From Allobosea vaviloviae (GTDB lineage: Bacteria; Pseudomonadota; Alphaproteobacteria; Rhizobiales; Beijerinckiaceae), in the NCBI RefSeq assembly GCF_001298265.1, contig NZ_LGSZ01000031.1, forward strand, positions 1 through 64,000: a stretch of 64,000 nt of DNA. Direction: 5' to 3'. The position numbers were made by a program, and so were the translations under genes. Of this stretch, positions 36,885 to 45,706 are shown piece after piece (the stretch's first letter is position 1; each line of letters opens with the position of its first letter). The notes under the pieces are model-generated. The model made no database searches. It was given only the letters and a program-made list of their open reading frames with translations, and was not told the DNA's origin.

Positions 36885-37720
36885 TGAATTCGGCTCGCCG
36901 CATCGACCCGGTCATCCTGCTCGCACTGCCCGCCGTGATCTATCTCGCGGTGGTCTATGGCGTGCCGCTGCTCGTCCTGCTCGGGCGCAGCGTCATGGTC
37001 GGCGGCCTGCCGTCGCTCGCGCCCTTCGTCGGGTTCCTCTCCGATCCGTTCAGCTGGACGGTGATCTGGAACACGGTCCGCATCGCCGCGCTGGTCACAC
37101 TGGTCTGCCTTTTCATCGGATATCCGACGGCGCTGGCTCTGGCGCGTGCCGGCGGCGTGGCGCAGGCGCTGATCCTGGTCGCGATCATCCTGCCGCTTTC
37201 GGTTGGCGTCGTGGTCAAGGCCTTCGCCTGGCAGATCGTGCTGCGCCGCGACGGCGTGGTCTCGCAACTCATGACGGGGCTGGGGCTCTGGAGCGAACCG
37301 CAGCGCCTGCTCTTCACCGAGGCCGGGCTCGTCATCGGCGCGGCGAACGTCTTCGTGCCCTTCATGATCCTGCCGATCTATTCGGTGCTGAAGCTGGTCG
37401 ATCCGCGGCTGGGCGAAGCGGCTGCGACGCTCGGCGCCTCGCCGCTCTACCGCTTCTTCAAGGTCGCGCTGCCGCTGTCGTTGCCGGGCATCGTCACCGG
37501 CGTCGCCTTCGTCTTTTCGATGGCGGCGTCGATGTATGTGATCCCGAACCTGCTGATCGGCGACCGCTTCCAGACGCTGGCGACGATGACGGGGCGATCC
37601 TTCCTGTTCATGCGCAACGAACAGCTGGGGTCGACGACCGCCGTCGTGCTGCTCGTGCTCACCGTCGCGGTGGTGGTCGGCAGCGCCGCGCTCTCCAAGC
37701 GGCTCGGAGGCGCATCATGA
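36884..37720 (+). CDS. ABC transporter permease (PotB-like)
   Basis: A 278-residue inner-membrane subunit with six hydrophobic segments and a BPD-type EAA loop near GEAAATLGASPLYRFFKVALPLSLPG. It overlaps the ATPase stop by one base; a GTG three bases earlier is an alternative start. Its stop overlaps the second permease. It should form the translocation pore of the module 1 importer. Confidence 0.93.
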   Translation: MNSARRIDPVILLALPAVIYLAVVYGVPLLVLLGRSVMVGGLPSLAPFVGFLSDPFSWTVIWNTVRIAALVTLVCLFIGYPTALALARAGGVAQALILVAIILPLSVGVVVKAFAWQIVLRRDGVVSQLMTGLGLWSEPQRLLFTEAGLVIGAANVFVPFMILPIYSVLKLVDPRLGEAAATLGASPLYRFFKVALPLSLPGIVTGVAFVFSMAASMYVIPNLLIGDRFQTLATMTGRSFLFMRNEQLGSTTAVVLLVLTVAVVVGSAALSKRLGGAS

Positions 37721-38517
37721 CCGGCATCGAACGCATCGCCTCAGGCGTCGTCTGGGCCTTGGCCGCCTTCACCGTGGTCTTCCTGCTGACGCCGCTGGTC
37801 GTCACCGTGCTGGTCTCGTTCGGCTCCAGCGCCGTCTTTACGCTGCCGGCGCCGAGCTGGTCGCTGCGCTGGTACCAGGCGCTCGGCCGCTCGCGCGAAC
37901 TCTGGCCGGTGGTCTTCGCCTCCGTCCGGCTCGCCGCACTGTCGACGGCGGTCGCGCTGGTGCTGGGGACGCTCTGCGCCATCGGATTGCTGCGCAGCCA
38001 GTTCAAGGCGCGCGACGCGATCGTCACCTTCCTGGTCTCGCCGCTGATGCTGCCCGGGCTCGTCATCGGCATCGCGATGCTGGAAACCTTCCGTGCGGCC
38101 GGTCTGCGCGACGTCTGGGTCAGCCTGATCCTCGCCCATGTCGTGATCACGCTGCCTTATGTCGTGCGGACGGTCTATGCGGCGCTCTCCCTGTTCGACT
38201 TCACGCTGATCGATGCGGCGCGCACGCTCGGCCTGCCCTATCCGAAGGCGGTGATGAAGGTGCTCGTGCCGGCGCTGGCGCCGGCCTTCCTGACCTCGGG
38301 CATGTTCGCCTTTCTCGCCTCGATGGATAATTATCCGATCTCGATCTTCTTCACCGATGCCTGGACCAAGACCTTGCCCATCCAGATGCTGCAATATGTC
38401 GAGGAAAGCCCCGATCCGACGATCGCGGCGATCTCGGCGCTGCTGATCCTGCTCGCAGCCGGCGTGCTCGTCATTGGCGACCGTCTTGTGGGCTTGCGCC
38501 GCATGGCCGATCTCTGA
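37717..38517 (+). CDS. ABC transporter permease (PotC-like)
   Basis: A 266-residue permease with six membrane segments and the EAA-type loop LIDAARTLGLPYPKAVMKVLVPALAP. It overlaps the previous permease by four bases (ATGA) and shares its stop with the start of a PuuE-like gene, binding transport and catabolism into one operon. Confidence 0.93.
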   Translation: MTGIERIASGVVWALAAFTVVFLLTPLVVTVLVSFGSSAVFTLPAPSWSLRWYQALGRSRELWPVVFASVRLAALSTAVALVLGTLCAIGLLRSQFKARDAIVTFLVSPLMLPGLVIGIAMLETFRAAGLRDVWVSLILAHVVITLPYVVRTVYAALSLFDFTLIDAARTLGLPYPKAVMKVLVPALAPAFLTSGMFAFLASMDNYPISIFFTDAWTKTLPIQMLQYVEESPDPTIAAISALLILLAAGVLVIGDRLVGLRRMADL

Positions 38518-39422
38518 TGTCGGCTTCCGTGAGCGACCGCGATTTCCGCGGCTATGGCGGCCATCCGCCCGCGATCCGCTGGCCGAACGACGCACGGCTC
38601 GCAGTATCGGTTGTGGTCAATGTCGAGGAGGGCGCGGAGCTCTCGATCGGCCAGGGCGACGAGCGCAACGAGAGCGTCTACGAGGTCGTCGAGGAAATCA
38701 CGGGCGTCCGCGATCTCTGCATGGAATCGCATTTCGAGTACGGCCCGCGCGCCGGCTGGCCGCGTATCCACGCCCTGCTTAAGCGGTATGGCGTGGCGGC
38801 GACGCTGAACGCCAATGGCCGGGCGGTCGCTCTCTCGCCCTGGCTCGCGCAGGAGGCGGTGGCGGACGGGCACGAGGTCGCCGCCCATGGCTGGCGCTGG
38901 GAGCGTCACGCCCATATGGATGAAGCGCAGGAGCGCGAGGCGATCGCGCGCGCGGTCAAGGCCATCACGGAGGCCACGGGGACTGCGCCCGTCGGCTGGC
39001 ACACGCGCTCGGCGACGTCGGTCAACACGCGACGGCTGCTGCGCGAGCATGGCGGTTTCCTCTACGACTCCAACGACTACAACGACGACCTTCCCTTTTT
39101 CGTCGATGTCGGCGGCGCCGATCATCTCGTCTTGCCCTACGCCTTCGACACCAACGACATGCGCTTCCAGCGCGGCGGCGGCTTCGTCTTCGGCGATGAT
39201 TTCGCGCGCTACTGCATCGACGCCTTCGACCGGCTTTACGAAGAAGGAGCGGATGCGCCGCGGATGATGTCGGTCGGCCTGCACCTGCGCATCATCGGCC
39301 GGCCTGGGCGGATCGGGGGGCTGGAGCGCTTCCTGGCGCATGCGGCGTCCAAGCCCGGCGTTTGGTTCGCCCGGCGCGACGCCATTGCCCGGCACTGGCT
39401 GGCGGCGTTGGGGAAGGGTTGA
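38517..39422 (+). CDS. Polysaccharide deacetylase-fold hydrolase, PuuE/allantoinase-like (copy 1)
   Basis: A 301-residue NodB-fold protein of the PuuE group, whose known members open ureide rings (allantoin to allantoate) without cofactors typical of DAL1 allantoinases. Visible: DFRGYGGHPPAIRWPNDARLAVSVVVN, the VNVEEGAE acid motif and AHGWRWERHAHM His motif, and the terminal GLHLRIIGRPGRI. No signal peptide, so cytosolic. TGATG overlap with the preceding permease. It resembles but is not identical to the module 2 PuuE; a hydantoin or cyclic imide is a possible substrate. Confidence 0.85.
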   Translation: MSASVSDRDFRGYGGHPPAIRWPNDARLAVSVVVNVEEGAELSIGQGDERNESVYEVVEEITGVRDLCMESHFEYGPRAGWPRIHALLKRYGVAATLNANGRAVALSPWLAQEAVADGHEVAAHGWRWERHAHMDEAQEREAIARAVKAITEATGTAPVGWHTRSATSVNTRRLLREHGGFLYDSNDYNDDLPFFVDVGGADHLVLPYAFDTNDMRFQRGGGFVFGDDFARYCIDAFDRLYEEGADAPRMMSVGLHLRIIGRPGRIGGLERFLAHAASKPGVWFARRDAIARHWLAALGKG

Positions 39423-39514
39423 CGTCAGCCCCGCTCAACGGTGTGAACTTGAAAGGGCGAAGGAGGGACTAACCTCTCTCGCCGCTCACTTCAAAGGCCT
39501 CGAGGATCGGCTGC

Positions 39515-40423
39515 ATGACCCACCGCGACCTCGAAGGCTATGCCGGCGCCTGGCCCGACATCACCTGGCCGAACGGGGCCAGGCTCGCCGTCTCCGTCGT
39601 GGTCAATTTCGAGGAAGGCGCGGAGCTCCAGGTCGGCGACGGCGATGCGCGCTCTGAGAGCATGGGCGAGGTCATCAGCGTCGTACCGATGGGCAAACGC
39701 GACCAGGGCCAGGAGCAGATCTTCGGCTATGGCATGCGCGCCGGGCTCTGGCGCATGCTGGATGCGCTAGACGAAACCAAAATCCGCGCGACGATCTTCT
39801 TCTGCGGCCGTGCGGTGGAGCGCGTCCCGACCTTGGCGCGCGCCGTTGTAGCGCGGGGGCATGAGCCGGCGGTCCATGGCTGGCGCTGGCGCCCGCATGC
39901 CGACTATGAAACGGCGGAGGCCGAGGCCGCCGACATCGACCGCTGTGTCGCCACGATTACAGCTGCGACCGGCGTCGCCCCGGTCGGCTTCTTCTGCCGC
40001 GGCGGCGAGAGCCCCTGGACGCGCAGGCTGCTTGCCGAGCGTGGCTTCCTCTACACCTCCAACGGCTTCGACGACGACCTGCCCTATTGGGACCGGACGC
40101 TGCCGGGACAGCCGCTGCTCGTCGTGCCTTATTCGCTCGACAGCAACGACATGAAGTTCTTCCATCCCAACGGCTTCGTCCGTGCGAGCGAGATGGTGGA
40201 TTATGTCACCGACGCGCTCGACGTGCTGGAGGCGGAAGCCGCGCGCGGCCTGCCGCGCCTGCTCAATCTCGGCTTTCACCTGCGCATCGTCGGCCGCCCC
40301 GCGCGTTTCGCGGCCTTTCGCGATATCCTGAACCTGCTGGCCGCGCGGCGCGACCATATCTGGATCGCGAGCCGTGCCGAGATCGCGCGCGCCTTCATCG
40401 CCGCCGTGCCGGAGAGCCCATGA
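39515..40423 (+). CDS. Polysaccharide deacetylase-fold hydrolase, PuuE-like (copy 2)
   Basis: A 302-residue paralogue of the preceding gene. It keeps the PuuE layout: DLEGYAGAWPDITWPNGARLAVSVVVN, VNFEEGAEL, VHGWRWRPHADY and LNLGFHLRIVGRPAR. The two copies differ in the linker after the acid motif (VISVVPMGKRDQGQEQ here), so their substrates may differ. The space of 92 bases upstream is the largest in the operon. It overlaps the racemase-like gene by four bases (ATGA). Confidence 0.84.
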   Translation: MTHRDLEGYAGAWPDITWPNGARLAVSVVVNFEEGAELQVGDGDARSESMGEVISVVPMGKRDQGQEQIFGYGMRAGLWRMLDALDETKIRATIFFCGRAVERVPTLARAVVARGHEPAVHGWRWRPHADYETAEAEAADIDRCVATITAATGVAPVGFFCRGGESPWTRRLLAERGFLYTSNGFDDDLPYWDRTLPGQPLLVVPYSLDSNDMKFFHPNGFVRASEMVDYVTDALDVLEAEAARGLPRLLNLGFHLRIVGRPARFAAFRDILNLLAARRDHIWIASRAEIARAFIAAVPESP

Positions 40424-41079
40424 CCCGCCTGCTGCTGATCAACCCGAACACCAACGCGGCCACCACCGGCATGATGCGGGCGATCGCCCAGGCGGCGGCG
40501 CCGCGCGACACGCTGATCGACGCGATGAGCGCGCCCTATGGCGTGCCGCTGATCACCAACGAGGAAGCGCTGCTGCAGGCGGCCAAGGCCGTGCAGGCGC
40601 TGGCAGGCGCTATCGCCTCCGTCCCGCCGGATGGCGTCATCATCTCGGCCTTCGGCGACCCCGGGCTGACAGGATTGCGGCATCGGCTCTCATGCCCGGT
40701 CACCGGCATCGCCGAGGCGGGCATGGCAGAGGCCGGCTCCGGCAAGCGGCCCTTTGCCGTGGTGACGACGACGCCCGACCTCGTCGGTTCGATCACCGCG
40801 CTGGCGCAGGCCTATGGCCATGGTGCGACGATGCGTGGCGTCGCGCTGACCGACGGCGACGTTCATGCCGTGATGGCCGATCATGAGACACTGGTCGAAG
40901 CCCTCGCAAAGGCCTGCCAACATGCGATCGACACCATGGGTGCCGAGGCGATCGTCATCGGCGGCGGCCCTCTGGGACAGGCCGCGCAATCGCTCAACCT
41001 GCGCTTCCCGGTCCCGATCATCGCCCCGATTCCGGCCGCCGTGCGGCTGGCGCAGAAGCGCTACATGCGGGGGTTCTAA
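40420..41079 (+). CDS. Asp/Glu/hydantoin racemase family protein lacking the two catalytic cysteines
   Basis: A 219-residue protein of the aspartate/glutamate/hydantoin racemase superfamily; LLLINPNTNAATT at the start and TGIAEAGM mid-protein are family blocks. Known hydantoin racemases use two cysteines, in ACFGDPGL and a GCAGM block. Here the first reads SAFGDPGL (Ala77) and the second GGGPLG (about residues 181-186), so both are absent. A proton-transfer racemase mechanism is unlikely. Overlaps copy 2 by four bases, so it belongs to the operon. Some Rhizobiales proteins seem to share this form, from memory. Confidence 0.85.
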   Translation: MTRLLLINPNTNAATTGMMRAIAQAAAPRDTLIDAMSAPYGVPLITNEEALLQAAKAVQALAGAIASVPPDGVIISAFGDPGLTGLRHRLSCPVTGIAEAGMAEAGSGKRPFAVVTTTPDLVGSITALAQAYGHGATMRGVALTDGDVHAVMADHETLVEALAKACQHAIDTMGAEAIVIGGGPLGQAAQSLNLRFPVPIIAPIPAAVRLAQKRYMRGF

Positions 41080-41094
41080 GCGACTAGCGAGACC

Positions 41095-42633
41095 TCAGAA
41101 GCGCCCGCTCGGCCGGTAGTGCGGCTCGTCACCGAGCCCGTCGAGATAGCCGTCATAGAAACGCCGGACATGCGGCAGCAGCGCCTGCGACAGCGCCATG
41201 CGCTCGATTTCGGCCGGCGTTTTCGGCTTCGCCAGCGCCTCGGCCAGCACGGCCAGCACGGTCTCGCGGTCGAGCATGGTGAAACGGCGTTCGCGATAGA
41301 CCCATTCGCCCCCGACCATGACGCTATGGACCGCCTTGGCCTTGGCGCGCTGCACCAGAACCTCGACGAAGCCCAGTGCCTCGTCCTGATAGGGATAGGT
41401 CACCGCCGGCCAGTCGAACATCACGAGATCGGCCGCCATGCCCGGCTCCAGACGGCCGATGCGTCCGGCGAAGGGCGTGGTGCGCGCCCCGCATTCCGTC
41501 GCCATGCGCAGCACCTGCGCCGACGAGGGATGCGGCGCATCGATCCCGGGCTCGCGATGGGCGCGCAGCACCAGCCGCATCTCCTGGAGCATGTCGCGGT
41601 CATCGTTGATGCCGGCCTCGTCGATGCCGATGGCGACGGGAATGCCGCGGGCGAGGAAGCGGTTCACAGGAGCCATGCCGCTCTTCAGCCGGAAGTTCGA
41701 CGAGCAGTTGTGGCAGACGCACACGCCGCGCTCGGCGGCGAGCTCGATGTCGGCCTCGCTCATCCAGACGCCATGGCCGATGGTGAAATGCGGGCCGAGC
41801 AGGCCCAAGCGATCAAGATGGGCGAGCGCCGAGCCGCCCGTGCGCTTGCGGGCATAGGCCTTCTGGTAGGGCGTCTCGAGCACATGCATGTGGACCGGCA
41901 GGCCGGTGCGCCGCTGGAGTTCGCCAGTGGTCTCCAGCGCCTTTTCCGAGAGCCAATGCAGGTTTGCCGGCGCGATCTGGATGCGGATGCGCTCGCCCTC
42001 GCCGTGGCGGGTCACGAGCTCGTCGAAGACCGCGACCTGATCGGAGAGCGGCACGGTGAAGCGCTGGAAGAAGGCGCTCGCCGCCGGCCGTAGGTGGTCA
42101 GGCAGGCGCGCGACGAAATCCTGGTCCGCCTCGTAGACGAGCCGGTTCTGGTCGCGCAGCGCCATCGAATAGGAGGCACGCATGCCGATGTCGCGATAGG
42201 CGGCGATGACCTTTTCCGCCGCCGCGAGGATGTCCTGCGGCGTACCCGGCGCGCGGCTGTGCAGATGCTGCACCGTGGTGACGCCGCTCTCGATCATCTC
42301 GAAGGCCGAGAACAGCGTGTCGGCATAGAGATCGACGTCGCGCAGCGCGATGCGGCTGGCGAACCAGAGCTCGAGGGGATGATCGGGCGAGCCGAGTTGA
42401 AGCGGCGTCAGGCCGACATGATGGTGCGCATTGACGAAGCCCGGCGTGATCGCGAAGTCACGGCCGCCGATCACGCTGGCGTCGGGGTATCGCGTCTTCA
42501 ACTCCGCCACGGGGCCGGTCGCGACGATGACCCCCGCCTCGCAGACGACGCCGGCATCGCGCCGGATAATGGGCTCGCCCGCCGCGTCGAAGCCCGTCAG
42601 AAGCGTGGAGCCCCAGATGATCTGCGTGGTCAT
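41095..42633 (-). CDS. Amidohydrolase family deaminase (TrzA/ATZ, 8-oxoguanine deaminase-like)
   Basis: A 512-residue member of the metal-dependent amidohydrolase superfamily. Metal-binding His70 and His72 in VNAHHHVG, His in HMHVLE and IGHGVWM, and Asp in IGIDEAGINDDRDM fit the TrzA/ATZ/guanine deaminase branch, which hydrolytically deaminates nitrogen heterocycles. The MTTQIIWGSTLLTG start at 42633 has GGGGAGC just upstream; a 7-residue longer start at 42654 is less likely. Last gene in the module 2 operon on the minus strand. It is convergent with the racemase gene. Confidence 0.87.
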   Translation of the reverse strand: MTTQIIWGSTLLTGFDAAGEPIIRRDAGVVCEAGVIVATGPVAELKTRYPDASVIGGRDFAITPGFVNAHHHVGLTPLQLGSPDHPLELWFASRIALRDVDLYADTLFSAFEMIESGVTTVQHLHSRAPGTPQDILAAAEKVIAAYRDIGMRASYSMALRDQNRLVYEADQDFVARLPDHLRPAASAFFQRFTVPLSDQVAVFDELVTRHGEGERIRIQIAPANLHWLSEKALETTGELQRRTGLPVHMHVLETPYQKAYARKRTGGSALAHLDRLGLLGPHFTIGHGVWMSEADIELAAERGVCVCHNCSSNFRLKSGMAPVNRFLARGIPVAIGIDEAGINDDRDMLQEMRLVLRAHREPGIDAPHPSSAQVLRMATECGARTTPFAGRIGRLEPGMAADLVMFDWPAVTYPYQDEALGFVEVLVQRAKAKAVHSVMVGGEWVYRERRFTMLDRETVLAVLAEALAKPKTPAEIERMALSQALLPHVRRFYDGYLDGLGDEPHYRPSGRF

Positions 42634-42668
42634 TGCGCTCCCCAAAACCATCATCGCATATCCTCATC

Positions 42669-42780
42669 CTCATTCCGGGCAAGCGAAGCGCAGACCCGGA
42701 ATCCATGCCAGAACGCTGGTCCGAAAGGTTCAGGCATGGATTCCGGATCGGCGCCGCTTCGCGGCTTGTCCGGAATGACG
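42669..42780. repeat. Dispersed palindromic repeat, copy 3 (type A)
   Basis: Imperfect inverted repeat with arms TCATTCCGGGCAAGCGAAGCG...GGAATCCATGCC and GGCATGGATTCCGG...CGGAATGACG. It fills nearly the whole gap between the amidohydrolase and PAL-like genes. Confidence 0.8.
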
Positions 42781-42794
42781 TCGCGGTTCCATCG

Positions 42795-43649
42795 CTATTG
42801 GTCCAGCAGCCGCAGCCGCGTCAGCCGGCTCGGGTTGGTCTCCGCCAGCAGGATGTCGCCATTCGCCATACCGAAGATGCCATGCGCGCCGTTCAGGAAC
42901 GGCCGGCAGCGGCCGAGTTTTTCGCCGGCGGGCCCGATCTTCTGCAGGCTCGGGATCATGTCGGTGACATAGGTATTGCCGTCGGCGTCGCCCCAGATCG
43001 CAACCGGCTGGTAAAAATGCGTCCAGCTCGCAAGATGAGCCCCATTATGGTCGAAGACCTGGACGCGGTTATGGGTGCGGTCGACGACGACGACGCGGCC
43101 ATCCGCATGGGTCCAGATCGCATGCGGCCAGCCGAACTGGCCGTCGCCGCTGCCCTGCGAGCCCCAGCTCTGGATATGCACGCCATAGGCCGAGAAGCGG
43201 TGGACGCGGCTCGCAGCATAGCCGTCTGCAATGTAGATGTCGCCCCAGGAGGAGACATGTACGTCGGTGGGATGGTTGAACGGTGCCGCAGGCTCGCCAC
43301 GCTGCCCGAGCGCGCCGAGCTTCTCGCCCTTCACTGAGCAGATGATGACCTCGTGCATGTCGCGGTCGACGCAGAGGATGCGATCCTGGGCGTCGGTCGT
43401 CAGCATGTGCGAATCCGCGATCAGGTCGCCACCCCAGCCGCCGATGTAGTCGCCCTCCGGCGAAAGCTCGATCACGCGCGGATCGTTGGGTTGGGTGAGC
43501 GGGTCGTGGCGCAGCATGACGAAGACATGCCCGCGGGAATCGACCGTCACGTCGGTGACGAAGCCCGCATTCTGCGGCCAGGAGCCGAAGGGCCGCTCGA
43601 CGAGATAGCGCGTGTCGCCGAGGGCGACGATGAGTTCGGGCTTGGGCAA
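42795..43649 (-). CDS. PAL-like NHL-repeat protein (peptidyl-alpha-hydroxyglycine lyase fold)
   Basis: A 284-residue beta-propeller. Compared from memory with the lyase domain of peptidylglycine alpha-amidating enzyme, the blade starts DSHMLTTD (His81), FNHPTDVHV, DGYAASRV (Tyr144), WPHAIWTH (His176) and NGAHGIF (His256) align with the three zinc His and the catalytic Tyr of that enzyme. PAL splits an alpha-hydroxyglycine to an amide and glyoxylate, chemically like ureidoglycolate to urea and glyoxylate. In an operon with PuuE, a ureidoglycolate-lyase-like role is an inference. No signal peptide, so cytosolic. Confidence 0.75.
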   Translation of the reverse strand: MPKPELIVALGDTRYLVERPFGSWPQNAGFVTDVTVDSRGHVFVMLRHDPLTQPNDPRVIELSPEGDYIGGWGGDLIADSHMLTTDAQDRILCVDRDMHEVIICSVKGEKLGALGQRGEPAAPFNHPTDVHVSSWGDIYIADGYAASRVHRFSAYGVHIQSWGSQGSGDGQFGWPHAIWTHADGRVVVVDRTHNRVQVFDHNGAHLASWTHFYQPVAIWGDADGNTYVTDMIPSLQKIGPAGEKLGRCRPFLNGAHGIFGMANGDILLAETNPSRLTRLRLLDQ

Positions 43650-43679
43650 GGGAATCCTCGTTCGATCAAGAATGCGCCA

Positions 43680-43780
43680 TCATCCCGGGCCAGCGAAGCG
43701 CAGACCCGGAATCCATCATAGGCAGCACCTTACGATGGATTTCGGATCGGCGCCGCTTTCGCGGCTTGTCAGGAATGACG
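43680..43780. repeat. Dispersed palindromic repeat, copy 4 (type A)
   Basis: Arms ATCATCCCGGGCCAGCGAAGCG...CCGGAATCCATC and GATGGATTTCGG...TCAGGAATGACG. Closely related to copy 3, in the next gene gap of the same operon. Confidence 0.8.
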
Positions 43781-43796
43781 GCGGAGGTGGGAGAGC

Positions 43797-44717
43797 CTAG
43801 GCGCGTTCTCCCGCAAACGGATGCGTCTTCGCCCAATGCCTGGCGATATCGAGCCGGCCCGTCACCCAGACGCCCTGATGGCCCTGCACATAGTCGAGGA
43901 AGCGCGCGAGGCCTGCCGCCCGCGCGGGATGGCCGATCAGGCGCATATGCAGGCCGACCGACATCATCTTGGGCTGCGTAACGCCTTCCGCATAGAGCAT
44001 GTCGAAGGCGTCCTTGTGCCACTCGAAATAGTCGTTCGAGGTGGAAAAGAAGCCAGAGCCGAACTTGCCGTCATTGTTGACGAGCGAATAGGGCACGACC
44101 AGATGCGGCTTGCCGGAGACGGCCTTCCAATACGGCAACTCATCGTCGTAAGCATCTGAATCATAGAGGAAACCGCCCTCCTCTACGACCAGCCTGCGGG
44201 TGTTGACGCTGGGCCCGTAGCGGCAATACCAGCCCAGTGGCCGCTCGCCGACGGTTGCCTGGAGCGAGACGATCGCCTTGGCGATGTGCTCGCGCTCCTC
44301 CGCCTCGGTCAGGTCGTAGTGCTTGATCCAGCGCCAGCCATGGCAACAGACGTCGAATCCCGAGGCCTTGATCGCGGCAGCGGCTTGCGGATTGCGCTCG
44401 ATCGCGAGCGCGCAGCCGAACACCGTCAGCGGCAGGCCGCGCTCCTGGAACAGCCGCATCAGCCGCCAGAAACCGACGCGGCTGCCATAGGCGAACATGC
44501 CCTCGCCTGCGAGATCGCGCCCCTTGACGCCGGTCGGCAGGCCGTTGGCCTCGGTCAGGCCGAGCTCGGTATAGCCTTCGCCGTCCTGGACCGAAGGCTC
44601 GGAGCCTTCCTCGTAATTCATCACGAAATTGATCGCGATGCGGGCGCCACCCGGCCAGTGCGGGTTTGGCGGGTTCGCGCCGTAGCCGATGAGGTCGCGG
44701 TCGTAGGGGGTCGTCAT
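43797..44717 (-). CDS. puuE: Allantoinase PuuE
   Basis: A 306-residue NodB-fold allantoinase, hydrolysing allantoin to allantoate. Of the three PuuE-like proteins in the window this one agrees best with the family: YDRDLIGYGANPPNPHWPGGARIAINFVMNYEEGSE, the CCHGWRWIKHYD His block, GWYCRYGPSVNTRRL and GLHMRLIGHPARA. The ATG at 44717 has GGAGACC upstream. It lies in module 2 downstream of the second importer; a PAL-like protein and a deaminase follow. The substrate could also be another ureide. Confidence 0.88.
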   Translation of the reverse strand: MTTPYDRDLIGYGANPPNPHWPGGARIAINFVMNYEEGSEPSVQDGEGYTELGLTEANGLPTGVKGRDLAGEGMFAYGSRVGFWRLMRLFQERGLPLTVFGCALAIERNPQAAAAIKASGFDVCCHGWRWIKHYDLTEAEEREHIAKAIVSLQATVGERPLGWYCRYGPSVNTRRLVVEEGGFLYDSDAYDDELPYWKAVSGKPHLVVPYSLVNNDGKFGSGFFSTSNDYFEWHKDAFDMLYAEGVTQPKMMSVGLHMRLIGHPARAAGLARFLDYVQGHQGVWVTGRLDIARHWAKTHPFAGERA

Positions 44718-44739
44718 CGAAGGTCTCCGTCGCGATGTC

Positions 44740-44862
44740 TTTCCGGGGCGGACCGAAAGGCCCGAACCCGGAACCCACGACCGGGTGAAGCCGGTCGGAT
44801 ATTCTGATGCCGCACCCCGTCGTGGGTTCCGGGTTCATCGCTGCGCGATGCCCCGGAATGAC
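44740..44862. repeat. Dispersed palindromic repeat, copy 5 (type B)
   Basis: Arms TTCCGGGGCG...GAACCCGGAACCCACGAC and CGTGGGTTCCGGGTTCATCG...GCCCCGGAATGACA. The core differs from type A copies (GAACCCACGA rather than GAATCCAT). Between puuE and the second permease gene of module 2. Confidence 0.8.
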
Positions 44863-44873
44863 AGGATTGCCCA

Positions 44874-45692
44874 TCACCCGCTCATGCGCTTGGTCAGCCC
44901 GGTCAGGCGGTCCATCACGATCATCAGCACCAGCGTCGCCAGGATCAGCACGCCGGCGATGGCGGCGATGCGGACGTCGAGCGTCGATTCCATCATGCCC
45001 CACATCCGGATCGGCAGCATCGAGGTGCGGGCATTGGAGAGGAAGAGCGAGACCGGGACATTGTCCATCGAGGAGATGAAGGCGAGGAAGCAACCCGCGG
45101 CGATGCCGGGCGCGATCAGCGGCAAGGTGATGCGGCGAAAGCCATAGAAGCGGCTCGCGCCGAGATTGGCGGAGGCTTCGAGCAGGACGGGATCGAGCTG
45201 GGTCAGGCTCGCCAGCGTGGTGCGGAACACGAAGGGCGCGATCACCACGAGGTGGCCGGCGATCAGCAGGTTGAGCGAGGGCCTGATGCCGAGCACCGAA
45301 AAGAACATCAGCGCCGCCAGCCCATAGGACAACGTCGGCAGGATCAGCGGCGACAGGAAGCTCGCCTCAAGGAAGCGGGCCGAGGGTCGCGCGACCCGCG
45401 TGATCGCCAGCGCCGCCAGCACCGAGAGCACGGCGCCGACCAGCGTGGCGATGCCGGCGACCCAGACGCTGTTCAGGGCGGCGGTATGGATCTGGGCCGA
45501 GCGCACCGGATCGAACAGCTCGCCATACCAGCGCAGCGACAGGCCCGGCGGCGGAAACCTCAAGGTCTGCGACGTCGTGAAGGAGGTCGCGATCACGATC
45601 AGAACGGGTCCGATCAGGATCAGGACCGCAAGGCCGGCGAGAGCCCCGATGACCCAATTATAGGTGACGTCGCCGAAGGTCGAGCGCTGCAT
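44874..45692 (-). CDS. ABC transporter permease (PotC-like)
   Basis: A 272-residue permease with six membrane segments and the loop LLEASANLGASRFYGFRRITLPLIAPG. Its closest neighbour on the right is the other permease; between the two is palindromic repeat copy 6. With that permease, a binding protein and an ATPase it forms the module 2 importer. Confidence 0.93.
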   Translation of the reverse strand: MQRSTFGDVTYNWVIGALAGLAVLILIGPVLIVIATSFTTSQTLRFPPPGLSLRWYGELFDPVRSAQIHTAALNSVWVAGIATLVGAVLSVLAALAITRVARPSARFLEASFLSPLILPTLSYGLAALMFFSVLGIRPSLNLLIAGHLVVIAPFVFRTTLASLTQLDPVLLEASANLGASRFYGFRRITLPLIAPGIAAGCFLAFISSMDNVPVSLFLSNARTSMLPIRMWGMMESTLDVRIAAIAGVLILATLVLMIVMDRLTGLTKRMSG

Positions 45693-45706
45693 GCTTACCT
45701 CTTTCT

